20,092 nucleotides of DNA from an uncultured Catenibacterium sp. GTDB taxonomy: Bacteria > Bacillota_I > Bacilli_A > Erysipelotrichales > Coprobacillaceae. This document shows positions 12,396 to 20,046 of this stretch, piece after piece. Within the stretch, counting starts at the first letter, position 1. Each line of letters starts with the position of its first letter. The notes below the pieces were generated by a model. That model saw nothing but the letters and a program-made list of their open reading frames with translations, did not search any database and had not been told where the DNA came from. The stretch lies in assembly GCA_900540685.1 (NCBI GenBank), contig UQGS01000042.1:1-20092 (forward strand), read 5' to 3'. Both the position numbers and the translations under genes were made by a program.

Positions 12396-15153
12396 ATTCT
12401 TCTTCTGTAGCTGGTAAAGTTTCTAAAACTTCATGACATCTTGGACATAATCCGTCTACTAATTCGTCTTCTTCGAACCAGTTCCAGCATCTTGGACACT
12501 GAACACCTACGAATTTTTCAGCCTTGATGAAACAAGTTTCATATTCATCTTTACCTTCCGCATTGTCATCTAAAGTAACCTTTGCGACGATGAATAACTG
12601 CTTCATAGAATCTTCTAATGCAGCTAAAGACTTATATTCATCCTTAAGAGTGATAGTAAGCTTACCTTCCATGTTAGAGTTGATTACCTTTTCAGCTCTT
12701 AAGTTTTCTAATGATTTCATAACATCAGTACGTAAGTTCATGAATAAGTCGAACTGTTCTTTTAATGCATCCGCATTTTCGATTTCGAACTTTTCAGGCT
12801 TAGCTTCTAGGAATACAGATTCTTCCTGAGCAGCATCACAATGGAAGTGGTCATGTAATTCTTCTGCAGTGAAGACTAGGATTGGTGAGATCAACTTCAT
12901 CATTGTTTTAGCATGATGATAAAGAACTGTCTGAACCTGTCTTCTTCTTGTAGAATCTGCCTTTTCGATATAAAGGATATCCTTTGTGAAGTCCATATAG
13001 AATGCACTTAATGTGTTAGTGAAGTAGTTTAAGATTTCCTTATTTGCTTCTGAGAAGTTATAAGCATCCATAGACTTATGATATGCATCCATTAAGTCAT
13101 TTAACTTAGCTAACATATACTGGTCTACTGGAGCTAATTCATTGACTGGTAATACATCAGTATCCTTGAAATCATCTAAGTTACCAAGTAAGAAACGCAT
13201 AGTATTTCTTACCTTACGATAGCTTTCAGATACTTTCTTTAAGATATCATCAGAGATACGTACATCTGACTGGAAGTCTACAGTAGTCGCCCATAATCTT
13301 AAGATATCAGCACCCCATTTATTGATTGTCTTGATTGGGTCAACTGCGTTACCACCAGACTTACTCATCTTTAATCCCTTACCATCAAGAGTGAAACCAT
13401 GAGATAATACAGTCTTATATGGTGCTTTACCATGTACTGCAGTACCGATGATTAATGAAGAGTTGAACCATCCACGATACTGGTCACTACCTTCGAAGTA
13501 AAGATCAGCTGGATAACCGAATCCTCTTTCTACTAATACACCAGTATGTGATGAACCTGAGTCAAACCATACATCCATGATATCTTTTTCTTTCTTGAAG
13601 ATACCATTTGGTGAATGTTCGTTTGTATAACCTTCTGGTAATAAATCTTTTTCATCTCTTTCAAACCATACGTTTGAACCGAATTCTCTAAATAATGCAG
13701 ATACATGATCAAATACTTTCTGATCAATAACAGGAGTACCATCTTCACAATAGAAGATTGGAATTGGAACACCCCAAGTTCTCTGTCTTGAGATACACCA
13801 GTCACCACGGTCTTTGATCATATTGTAGATTCTGATATGACCCCATTCATTGATCCAGTTAACACCATCAATTTCACTTAATAGTTTTTCTCTGATCTTA
13901 TCGATAGAACAGAACCACTGGTCAGTTGCTCTGAAGATGATAGGCTTCTTAGTACGCCAGTCATGAGGGTAGCTATGTGTAATCCAAGTAAGATTTAATA
14001 AAGCACCTAATTCTTCAAGTTTTACTGTAACAGTCTTGTTTGCATCATCAACATACTGACCTGCAAGCCATTCACCACATGATTCCATCATGCAGCCATG
14101 TTCATCAACGTTTACAAGAACTGGTAATTTATATTTCTGACAGATGTTGAAGTCGTCTACACCAAATCCACTTGCTGTATGAACGCAACCAGTACCTGAA
14201 TCAGTTGTAACATGGTCACCCATGATGACTAATGATTCTCTTTCTGGATAAAGTGGATGAGTACATGTGATGTATTCTAATTCTTCACCTTTGAAACGTT
14301 TTAAGATTTCTTTTTCTTTTAATCCAAATGTTTCCCATAATGAATCAACTAATTCTTCTAAGACAACAAGGTTACCTTTTTCAGATTTAACTAATGCATA
14401 AGTGAAACGTGGGTTTAAACAGATTGCCTGGTTTCCTGGGATTGTCCAAGGAGTAGTAGTCCAGATAACGAAGTAGTTATCATCACCTTCTAAGATTCCT
14501 TTACCATCTTTTACTTTGAAACGTACATAGATAGTAGGTGATTTTACATCATGGTATTCTACTTCTGCTTCAGCTAAAGCTGATTCAGATGAAGGTGACC
14601 AATATACAGGCTTTAATCCTTTATAGATGAGTCCATCTACAGCCATCTTCGCAAATACATCAATCTGTCTTGCTTCGAATTCTTTATGTAAAGTTAAATA
14701 TGGATGTTTGTAGTCTGCAAATGTACCAACACGGATACACTGCTGCATCTGACGTTCAACCTGCTTTAATGCATATGCATAACATTTTTCTCTGAACTTT
14801 GCAGTAGACATAGATTTTCTATCTACACCCTGCTTCTGAATCGCATTTTCAATAGGTAAACCATGAGTATCCCAGCCTGGAATATATGGTGTATAGAAAC
14901 CTTCCATATTCTTATAACGACAAATAACGTCTTTAATAACCTTATTTAACATATGTCCAACATGCATGTTACCATTTGCATATGGAGGTCCATCATGGAA
15001 AATGAAATGTTCTTTTCCTTCATTCTGTTTGATGACCTTTTCATACATGTTTGCATTCTGCCATCTTTCTACGTAAGCAGGTTCCTTAGTAGGAAGCTTA
15101 CCACGCATCTCAAAATCAGTTTTTGGCATTAAAAGTGTGCTTTTGTAATTCAT
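12394..15153 (-). CDS. ileS: Isoleucyl-tRNA synthetase
   Basis: Charges tRNA-Ile and edits mischarged Val. The 919 residues match the bacterial IleS1 (type I) form. Seen: class I signature HVGH (64-67) within PPYANGNMHVGHMLNK, the CP1 editing domain in the middle (TTTPWTIPGN region), KMSKS (595-599), and a C-terminal zinc finger CPRCWNW...CPRC (C886, C889, C903, C906). The C-terminal Zn module and length argue for the common mupirocin-sensitive class, an inference from family knowledge. It is controlled by a T-box leader and has a promoter of its own inside divIVA. It lies at the end of the division-gene block, as in many Firmicutes, and ends at a strong terminator. Confidence 0.97.
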   Translation of the reverse strand: MNYKSTLLMPKTDFEMRGKLPTKEPAYVERWQNANMYEKVIKQNEGKEHFIFHDGPPYANGNMHVGHMLNKVIKDVICRYKNMEGFYTPYIPGWDTHGLPIENAIQKQGVDRKSMSTAKFREKCYAYALKQVERQMQQCIRVGTFADYKHPYLTLHKEFEARQIDVFAKMAVDGLIYKGLKPVYWSPSSESALAEAEVEYHDVKSPTIYVRFKVKDGKGILEGDDNYFVIWTTTPWTIPGNQAICLNPRFTYALVKSEKGNLVVLEELVDSLWETFGLKEKEILKRFKGEELEYITCTHPLYPERESLVIMGDHVTTDSGTGCVHTASGFGVDDFNICQKYKLPVLVNVDEHGCMMESCGEWLAGQYVDDANKTVTVKLEELGALLNLTWITHSYPHDWRTKKPIIFRATDQWFCSIDKIREKLLSEIDGVNWINEWGHIRIYNMIKDRGDWCISRQRTWGVPIPIFYCEDGTPVIDQKVFDHVSALFREFGSNVWFERDEKDLLPEGYTNEHSPNGIFKKEKDIMDVWFDSGSSHTGVLVERGFGYPADLYFEGSDQYRGWFNSSLIIGTAVHGKAPYKTVLSHGFTLDGKGLKMSKSGGNAVDPIKTINKWGADILRLWATTVDFQSDVRISDDILKKVSESYRKVRNTMRFLLGNLDDFKDTDVLPVNELAPVDQYMLAKLNDLMDAYHKSMDAYNFSEANKEILNYFTNTLSAFYMDFTKDILYIEKADSTRRRQVQTVLYHHAKTMMKLISPILVFTAEELHDHFHCDAAQEESVFLEAKPEKFEIENADALKEQFDLFMNLRTDVMKSLENLRAEKVINSNMEGKLTITLKDEYKSLAALEDSMKQLFIVAKVTLDDNAEGKDEYETCFIKAEKFVGVQCPRCWNWFEEDELVDGLCPRCHEVLETLPATEEE

Positions 15154-15173
15154 ATATATCCCCTTTCACAAAT

Positions 15174-15396
15174 AAAAAAACGTCCTTCATAAAGGACGTT
15201 TGCACGCGGTACCACCTTTGTTCATATCAATAGATATGCACTTAAGATCTTAACGCAATCAACGGCATTCCCTACTTATTTCAGGATGCAGCTCCAGAGT
15301 GATTCCTGACCAATACACCTTCACCGTTTCCACCAGCCACGGCTTCTCTATAAGTTCTCTTGATCAGCGCTCTCTTTCTTCGCTTTTTTTTCTTCT
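15174..15396 (-). promoter_or_regulatory. T-box riboswitch leader of ileS
   Basis: The minus strand contains the near-invariant T-box AAAGGTGGTACCGCG (15205-15219). It is followed by a terminator with a 10-bp stem (15178-15187 with 15192-15201) and a run of seven T (15174-15180). The 5' part carries Stem I-like sequence. A candidate specifier ATC (15301-15303, in GGAATCACTCTGG) is an isoleucine codon followed by the usual A. Uncharged tRNA-Ile would pair at the specifier and at the T-box bulge, stabilise the antiterminator and allow ileS transcription. The leader overlaps the last codons of divIVA if it starts at the internal promoter. The T-box itself is certain; the exact specifier is likely. 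Confidence 0.93.
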
Positions 15397-15812
15397 TCAT
15401 TAATTAAACTAAAAATTTCTGATTTGTCAATAGTTTCTAACAATTCTGTGCTGATTTTTACAATTTCAGCCCTGAAATCTTTTGCTTCATCCTTGAAACC
15501 ATCTACTTCATCACTTAGGCCTTTCACATAATTCATTGATTCCTTGAGAATCATATTCGCATTATGTTTGGCTTTAGTAATAAGTTCACTGGCTTCCTTT
15601 AAAGCAAGACGGGAAATCTCTTCATTGGTCTTTCGTTCAACAGTTTGACGATTAGCCATTGCGATATTCTCTTTTTTAACTTTATCTAATTCTTTTTCTA
15701 ATCTTCTGATCTGCAGCGTGATTTCCTGAATCTTTCTTTCTAAAGAATCAATTGTATCATCGACTTCTTCAGTATTATATCCACGAAGCTGCTTATTGAA
15801 CATGTATCCCAT
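15348..15812 (-). CDS. divIVA: DivIVA-family coiled-coil protein, short N-terminus
   Basis: 154 residues. The conserved N-terminal lipid-binding module is represented by FNKQLRGYNTEEVDD (5-19), matching the canonical FSKxFRGYDxDEVNE. It is followed by long coiled-coil segments (about 20-60 and 70-125) and a charged tail. In Gram-positives DivIVA marks negatively curved membrane at poles and septa and recruits division or wall-synthesis proteins. Unlike Bacillus DivIVA, the start lacks the leading segment of about a dozen residues (LTPxDIHNKE), and the membrane-inserting Phe before RGY is Leu (L9). The gene starts 10 nt after ylmH with GAGGGG as ribosome binding site. Its 3' end contains the ileS promoter. 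Confidence 0.88.
   Translation of the reverse strand: MGYMFNKQLRGYNTEEVDDTIDSLERKIQEITLQIRRLEKELDKVKKENIAMANRQTVERKTNEEISRLALKEASELITKAKHNANMILKESMNYVKGLSDEVDGFKDEAKDFRAEIVKISTELLETIDKSEIFSLINEEEKKAKKESADQENL
15403..15430 (-). promoter_or_regulatory. Internal promoter within divIVA for the T-box/ileS transcript
   Basis: Minus strand TTGACA (15425-15430) and TTTAAT (15403-15408), 16-bp spacer, inside the last third of divIVA. A start near 15396 places the leader just ahead of the Stem I sequence. Eleven of twelve consensus bases match. Confidence 0.75.
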
Positions 15813-15822
15813 AATCGTCCCC

Positions 15823-16569
15823 TCATCGATAATATTGGCCTTCTATTACATAATTAGCCTGCTTTGTTCGTTTGTCTGTTATGAATATCTTTACTCGGCC
15901 ATGATGACGTAAAGATATTATACTGTTATTATCACATATTTTTGAAATATCTTCAATAACTTTGTAGTTAAGCTTGACATACTGCCCATGAACGGCTTCA
16001 ACCGCTTTATTTCGAGAGATACCAAATAACCCTGCAACCATCTTATCAAGACGTAAAGATGAGACAATGATTGTTTTTGTATAGGTATCCTGATGAATAG
16101 AAATACGTTCTTTACTTTCAACTAGATGAATAGAGGAACGCTTGATACGTGTGAGATTCATACGAATATAATCGCTATTCTCTTTTGTACAGGCAAAAGA
16201 AAGAGGTTCTTCATTGATATCACCAATACATTGACGTTTGATTCCTAGATGCATGAGAGCGCCTAAGACATCAGAATGTTTCAGTTTTCCAAATGTATCA
16301 TTGTAGTCTACTTGAAATACAGTGACTTTAAAGTCTTCAGGTTCAAATTCATAGAAGTCAGGCGCAATGAGCACTCTTTTATTTTCAGCCCCATCAAAAC
16401 CTCCATCTGCTTCTACTTTAAGTTCATGGCCTATTACGCTTTGTACAATGGACTGCTGATGAGGATCAAGAAAAGATGTTAGGATCATACGCTGTGAGTA
16501 AAGTGCCTGATCCTTGTAATCTAATATTTTTGAAACGAATTCTTCATCACCTTTAAAATGTTCTAACAT
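15823..16569 (-). CDS. ylmH: YlmH, S4-domain RNA-binding protein
   Basis: 248 residues. It begins MLEHFKGDEEFVSKILDYKDQA, the YlmH N-terminal region, includes SFLDPHQQSI (32-41), and ends with an S4 RNA-binding domain (about 172-231; RLDKMVAGLFGISRNKAVEAV). YlmH is linked to division by gene order. In Bacillus it has been reported to bind stalled large-subunit/peptidyl-tRNA complexes in ribosome rescue. The start is fixed by homology to the family. Unusually, no Shine-Dalgarno sequence is visible next to it; the terminator hairpin and U-run of sepF lie directly upstream. divIVA follows after 10 nt. Confidence 0.9.
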   Translation of the reverse strand: MLEHFKGDEEFVSKILDYKDQALYSQRMILTSFLDPHQQSIVQSVIGHELKVEADGGFDGAENKRVLIAPDFYEFEPEDFKVTVFQVDYNDTFGKLKHSDVLGALMHLGIKRQCIGDINEEPLSFACTKENSDYIRMNLTRIKRSSIHLVESKERISIHQDTYTKTIIVSSLRLDKMVAGLFGISRNKAVEAVHGQYVKLNYKVIEDISKICDNNSIISLRHHGRVKIFITDKRTKQANYVIEGQYYR

Positions 16570-16575
16570 GATTCA

Positions 16576-16605
16576 TAAAAAAAGTATTAGCTGATGCTAA
16601 TACTT
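16576..16605 (-). terminator. Terminator-like hairpin between sepF and ylmH
   Basis: Perfect 10-bp stem AAGTATTAGC/GCTAATACTT (16582-16591 with 16596-16605) with a 4-nt loop, followed on the minus strand by a run of seven T (complement of 16577-16583). The sepF TAA (16604-16606) overlaps its 5' arm, and the ylmH ATG begins 13 nt after the stem. It has the full form of an intrinsic terminator, yet ylmH-divIVA lie directly downstream. Confidence 0.85.
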
Positions 16606-17038
16606 ATTCCTCCGTAGTTGCTTGTGGTTCATCATCTAGAGTAATTGAACCAGTCACACCAATATTCTTAGGTGTGCATAAGAAAATCTTTGGACCAATA
16701 ACCTGGATATCACCATCAATTGCGAAGATAACACCTGTTAAGAAATCTACAACACGTTTCTGCTGTTCCTTCTGTAAACGATGTAAGTTTACTACAGCTG
16801 CTTTATTCTTCTTTAAGTAACCACCAATTTCCTGAGAATCAGAATAAGCACGTGGTTCAAATAATACAAGACTAGAGTTTGCATCAAATGGTTTCAACAT
16901 TTCGCTTGTCTTTTTAGTCTTATTATTTTCAAAAATATTAGAATTTTGTTCTTGTCCGTTTTGTGCTGTATTGTAATCTTCTGTATATCCTTCTTCTTCC
17001 TCACCGAATAACCAATCTTTTACCTTATCCATACACAT
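16604..17038 (-). CDS. sepF: Cell-division protein SepF
   Basis: 144 residues. The N-terminal MCMDKVKDWLFGEEEE is the amphipathic membrane-targeting helix of SepF. A low-complexity Gln/Asn/Lys linker (about 17-50) follows, then the SepF core (about 55-132; VVNLHRLQKEQQKRVVDFLTG, then AIDGDIQVIGPKIFLCTP). SepF anchors FtsZ filaments to the membrane and shapes the septum. The start at 17038 follows AGGAGG by 5 nt; a second ATG two codons later is less well spaced. It has its own extended -10 promoter overlapping the yhaM stop, and ends in a terminator-like hairpin before ylmH. ylmG, usual between sepF and ylmH, is absent. Confidence 0.92.
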   Translation of the reverse strand: MCMDKVKDWLFGEEEEGYTEDYNTAQNGQEQNSNIFENNKTKKTSEMLKPFDANSSLVLFEPRAYSDSQEIGGYLKKNKAAVVNLHRLQKEQQKRVVDFLTGVIFAIDGDIQVIGPKIFLCTPKNIGVTGSITLDDEPQATTEE

Positions 17039-17061
17039 AAAAACCTCCTGTTATTTTCCTC

Positions 17062-17085
17062 ATTATATCACATCAGTGATGTGAT
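17062..17085 (-). promoter_or_regulatory. Extended -10 promoter of sepF overlapping a palindrome
   Basis: The minus strand reads TGATATAAT (17062-17070), a perfect extended -10. It overlaps an 8-bp inverted repeat ATCACATC/GATGTGAT (17067-17074 with 17078-17085) that also contains the yhaM TGA stop. No good -35 is seen. The palindrome could be an operator for a dimeric repressor or simply a 3'-end hairpin of yhaM. Confidence 0.65.
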
Positions 17086-18014
17086 TTGTATACATTTCTA
17101 TTCTCTAATCCAAAGATACGTGCAGAATATGATCCTGGTTCTGTATCATTAAGTGCTTTTTCAAACATATTCATTCTTGCATCCACGTTATCAATCAATG
17201 TTAATGCTTCTGCTTCTGGAATCTGTGGAAGTACGGGAGACCCATATTCCTGTTTACCATGATGAGATAAAATCATATGTTCTAATAGATAGACTTCTTC
17301 TCCCTCAATATGTAATTCTTCAGCCATATCCTTCACCATTGCATGACCAATAGAAATATGACCTACAAGACTTCCTTCAATAGAATAAGCAGGAACGATC
17401 GGTCCCGTGAATTCCTTAACCTTACCAATATCATGTAGAATCACACCTGCATAAAGCAAATCTGCATCCAAGTAGCTATAGACATTAATGAGCTGATCAG
17501 CTAGCTTCAACATACATAAAGTATGATATAAAAGACCTGATGCAAAATCATGATGATTCTTAGTGGCTGCAGGATAGTTCACAAAGGCAGTATAATGTTT
17601 TTCAATAAGTCCATGGACAATCGCATACAGACGAATGTTGTGGATCTTCTTCATATACTTGTCTAATTCTTTCTGCATCACTGCTTTTTCAATAGGTGGC
17701 TGTGGTAAGAATAAAGCCTTCTGTTCATCATTCATTTCAATAGGCTCAAGCTTGACGATTTTCATCTGTCTCATGCCTTTATAGTTGATGATATCTCCTT
17801 TACCTCTTACAACCTGTCCTCTTTCAAATAAGCGAATCTGTTCATCTGTCGCAGACCAGAGCTTTGCATCAATTGTACCTGTTGCATCCTGTAAGACAAT
17901 ATTTAAGTAAGAAGACTTGTTGGCTCCATTTGTTTTACCTACAGTGACCGAGATAATAATGGCTTCAAAACCAACTGTTTCTTTTCCTGGATTCATTTCA
18001 TTAATTTTAATCAT
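17073..18014 (-). CDS. yhaM: YhaM-family 3'-5' exoribonuclease (OB fold + HD domain)
   Basis: 313 residues, normal for YhaM/CBF1. The N-terminal OB-fold (about 12-92; VGFEAIIISV, then LNIVLQDATGTIDAKLW) binds nucleic acid. The C-terminal HD domain (about 150-285) carries the metal motif LLYAGVILHDIGKV (H194, D195), with further His at 164, 219, 224, 251 and 252 and Asp at 278. YhaM trims single-stranded 3' ends of RNA, and in streptococci it removes a few bases from many transcripts. The start overlaps the glycosyltransferase-RecX gene by 8 bp, with GGAG inside that gene as ribosome binding site, so the pair is co-translated. The stop lies within the sepF promoter palindrome. Confidence 0.93.
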   Translation of the reverse strand: MIKINEMNPGKETVGFEAIIISVTVGKTNGANKSSYLNIVLQDATGTIDAKLWSATDEQIRLFERGQVVRGKGDIINYKGMRQMKIVKLEPIEMNDEQKALFLPQPPIEKAVMQKELDKYMKKIHNIRLYAIVHGLIEKHYTAFVNYPAATKNHHDFASGLLYHTLCMLKLADQLINVYSYLDADLLYAGVILHDIGKVKEFTGPIVPAYSIEGSLVGHISIGHAMVKDMAEELHIEGEEVYLLEHMILSHHGKQEYGSPVLPQIPEAEALTLIDNVDARMNMFEKALNDTEPGSYSARIFGLENRNVYKSHH

Positions 18015-19977
18015 TCAATTCACTCCATATTTCATCCATCACAATCAAGATATCTTCATAATCATATCCCTTCTGTTTAAGGAAGCGGCTGATACGCATC
18101 TTTAATTCCTGACCATGATATTTATTTTGATAACGTCTATATGTCTTTTCACATTCCTGTTTCAATAAAGACAAAGTACGTTCATGAGAAAATTCAAAAT
18201 CATAGCTATTCATGACTGATAAAATAGTACTTTCACTATACCCTTTATTATATAAAGTTCTCTTGATTTTTTGAATTAATCCCTGTGGAGAGAGCTTTCT
18301 ATTGGTTGAATAAAGCTGATCCACAATATTAAAAGCATATTCTTTTTCTTCATTTTCGTCAAACTTTTCTATTTCTTCTTCAATCAGATGTTCTGGAATA
18401 TCTTTATTCTTTAAATCAAGAATTGCTTTTTTAAATCCTTTTCCCTTCTTGAGGGTTGTTTCAATATGACTTCTTACATATTTACGATCATCTATCAAAT
18501 GACGATCTGTTAATAAAGCCATACATTTCATAATTTCTATTTCGTTATAATCACCACATTTTTCTAATCTAACCTTAAGATCATGGAAACAATAATCATG
18601 ATAGCTTAATAGCTTAATAGCCTTGAAATAAAGTGTTCTGACATTCTGTTTTTCTTTTAAGATATCTATAATGTCCTGATTGACCCTTGCACCTCTTTCA
18701 AGATGATATGCCTCTACATCTTCTATACGACATTCAAGGGCTATTTTTCTTTTATCACTTATAAATTCTATAGAAATTAATTTGTCATGCGGTATTAATG
18801 ATGTGACAACATAACAGTTTTCAAAATGATCGATTGATGTATGATACACTTGCATCACTCCTTCATAGAATGTATGTGAGTCAAATTGCTGGGCATGCTT
18901 CACTGCATGTTCCTTATAAGGTGTTAAATCCTTATTTGAGAGTTCTATAACTTTATCTACATATTCTTCCTGAGAATAGAAGAAATGACCATTACGCCCC
19001 TCCATAATGACTGGATCGAGGTTAGAATCATAACGTGCAAGTACAGGTAATGAAGAAGCCATCGCTTCTATAAAGGTTAAACCCTGCGTTTCTGTTAAAG
19101 AAGCTGAGACGAAGAGATTTCCTGAATAATAGAAATCAGGAATCACATCTGCACTTTGACATCCTGCAAAACGGATATACTCTTCCATCTTTAAATCACG
19201 TGTTAACTGCATCAGACTTTCTTTTGCAGGTCCATCGCCAATAATAAATAAGCGTATATCCGTATTTCTTTTAATGATTTCTGGCATTGCGCTAATAATG
19301 AGATCTAATGATTTTTCTTCTGCAAGTCTACCTAAAGAAATCAGATTAAAATGATTTGTGAGATGATATTCTTCTTTAATCTGTTTAGTATATTCTTCAT
19401 TATGTATTTTAAAGCGTTCGAGTTCTAGTCCTGTAGGAACAATATTGATTTCTTTCTTAATACCAATGGATTTCATCATAGAAGCAGTTTTAACACTAGG
19501 GACAATAAGAGACGTTGTATGGGTTGTATAGACCTTCATCAGCTTCTTGACAATCTTTTTCGCAATTGAATCAAATGGTTCAATCCCTTTTGTGACATAG
19601 TAAGTATAATCATAAAGATTAGTATGGAATGTATACACAGTAGGAATATTAAGCTTATAGCCACATAATCGTCCAAATAAGCCTACGCCATACTCAGTCT
19701 GTGTATGGATGATATCAGGATTAAATTCCTTAATCTGTTTAAATATTTTATTATTATAAATGCCCGCCATACGATATCCATAGATACTTTTAATGGAGAT
19801 TCCATTCATTCGAATGATGGATGAATCTTCTTGCATTTGAATACCAATGGGAGGAACTGTTGTTATAATCAAGACTTGATGACCATGTTTCATTAATTCG
19901 TTTCTAAGTATACCAATTGATGAAACAACGCCATTAATATCAGGATAATAAGTGTCTGTAAATATCGCAATACGCAT
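18007..19977 (-). CDS. Fusion protein: GT4 glycosyltransferase + RecX-like domain
   Basis: 656 residues in one uninterrupted frame. Residues 1-375 form a complete GT-B/GT4 glycosyltransferase. The start MRIAIFTDTYYPDINGVVSS resembles diacylglycerol alpha-glucosyltransferases. NLISLGRLAEEKSLD (211-225) begins the donor half, and the EX7E motif ETQGLTFIE (296-304) is intact. Residues about 386-656 match full-length RecX: an N-terminal beta segment (KLISIEFISDKRKIAL), AIKLLSYHDYCFHDLKVRLEK, then DRHLIDDRKYVRSHI and KGKGFKKAILDLKNKDIPEHLI, in three-helix repeats. RecX proteins regulate RecA filaments. Joining it to a probable glycolipid synthase is unexpected, and no Met lies at the junction. AAAGGAG precedes the ATG, and the C-terminus overlaps yhaM. 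The sugar acceptor and any RecA contact are inference. Confidence 0.9.
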   Translation of the reverse strand: MRIAIFTDTYYPDINGVVSSIGILRNELMKHGHQVLIITTVPPIGIQMQEDSSIIRMNGISIKSIYGYRMAGIYNNKIFKQIKEFNPDIIHTQTEYGVGLFGRLCGYKLNIPTVYTFHTNLYDYTYYVTKGIEPFDSIAKKIVKKLMKVYTTHTTSLIVPSVKTASMMKSIGIKKEINIVPTGLELERFKIHNEEYTKQIKEEYHLTNHFNLISLGRLAEEKSLDLIISAMPEIIKRNTDIRLFIIGDGPAKESLMQLTRDLKMEEYIRFAGCQSADVIPDFYYSGNLFVSASLTETQGLTFIEAMASSLPVLARYDSNLDPVIMEGRNGHFFYSQEEYVDKVIELSNKDLTPYKEHAVKHAQQFDSHTFYEGVMQVYHTSIDHFENCYVVTSLIPHDKLISIEFISDKRKIALECRIEDVEAYHLERGARVNQDIIDILKEKQNVRTLYFKAIKLLSYHDYCFHDLKVRLEKCGDYNEIEIMKCMALLTDRHLIDDRKYVRSHIETTLKKGKGFKKAILDLKNKDIPEHLIEEEIEKFDENEEKEYAFNIVDQLYSTNRKLSPQGLIQKIKRTLYNKGYSESTILSVMNSYDFEFSHERTLSLLKQECEKTYRRYQNKYHGQELKMRISRFLKQKGYDYEDILIVMDEIWSELND

Positions 19978-20004
19978 GATGAATCTCCTTTGACTTGCAC
20001 TTAC

Positions 20005-20010
20005 ATTATA
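20005..20010 (-). promoter_or_regulatory. Candidate -10 for the GT4-RecX/yhaM transcript
   Basis: A perfect TATAAT on the minus strand lies 27 nt before the ATG at 19977, with AAAGGAG between them. The -35 region is only TTTTAT, so the promoter is weak or uses another factor. The gene may also receive readthrough from the rRNA operon upstream. Confidence 0.5.
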
Positions 20011-20046
20011 CTGAATATAATAGAAAAATAAAACATAAAAAAAAGG

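Noticed and set aside
13533..13808. Open frame in another register inside ileS
   Set aside because: It overlaps the conserved synthetase core, has no initiation signal and has low-complexity translation.
19990..20021. Plus-strand TTGACT...TATAAT pair near the right edge
   Set aside because: The spacer is 20 bp, too long for a normal promoter, and it would transcribe antisense into the 5S gene.
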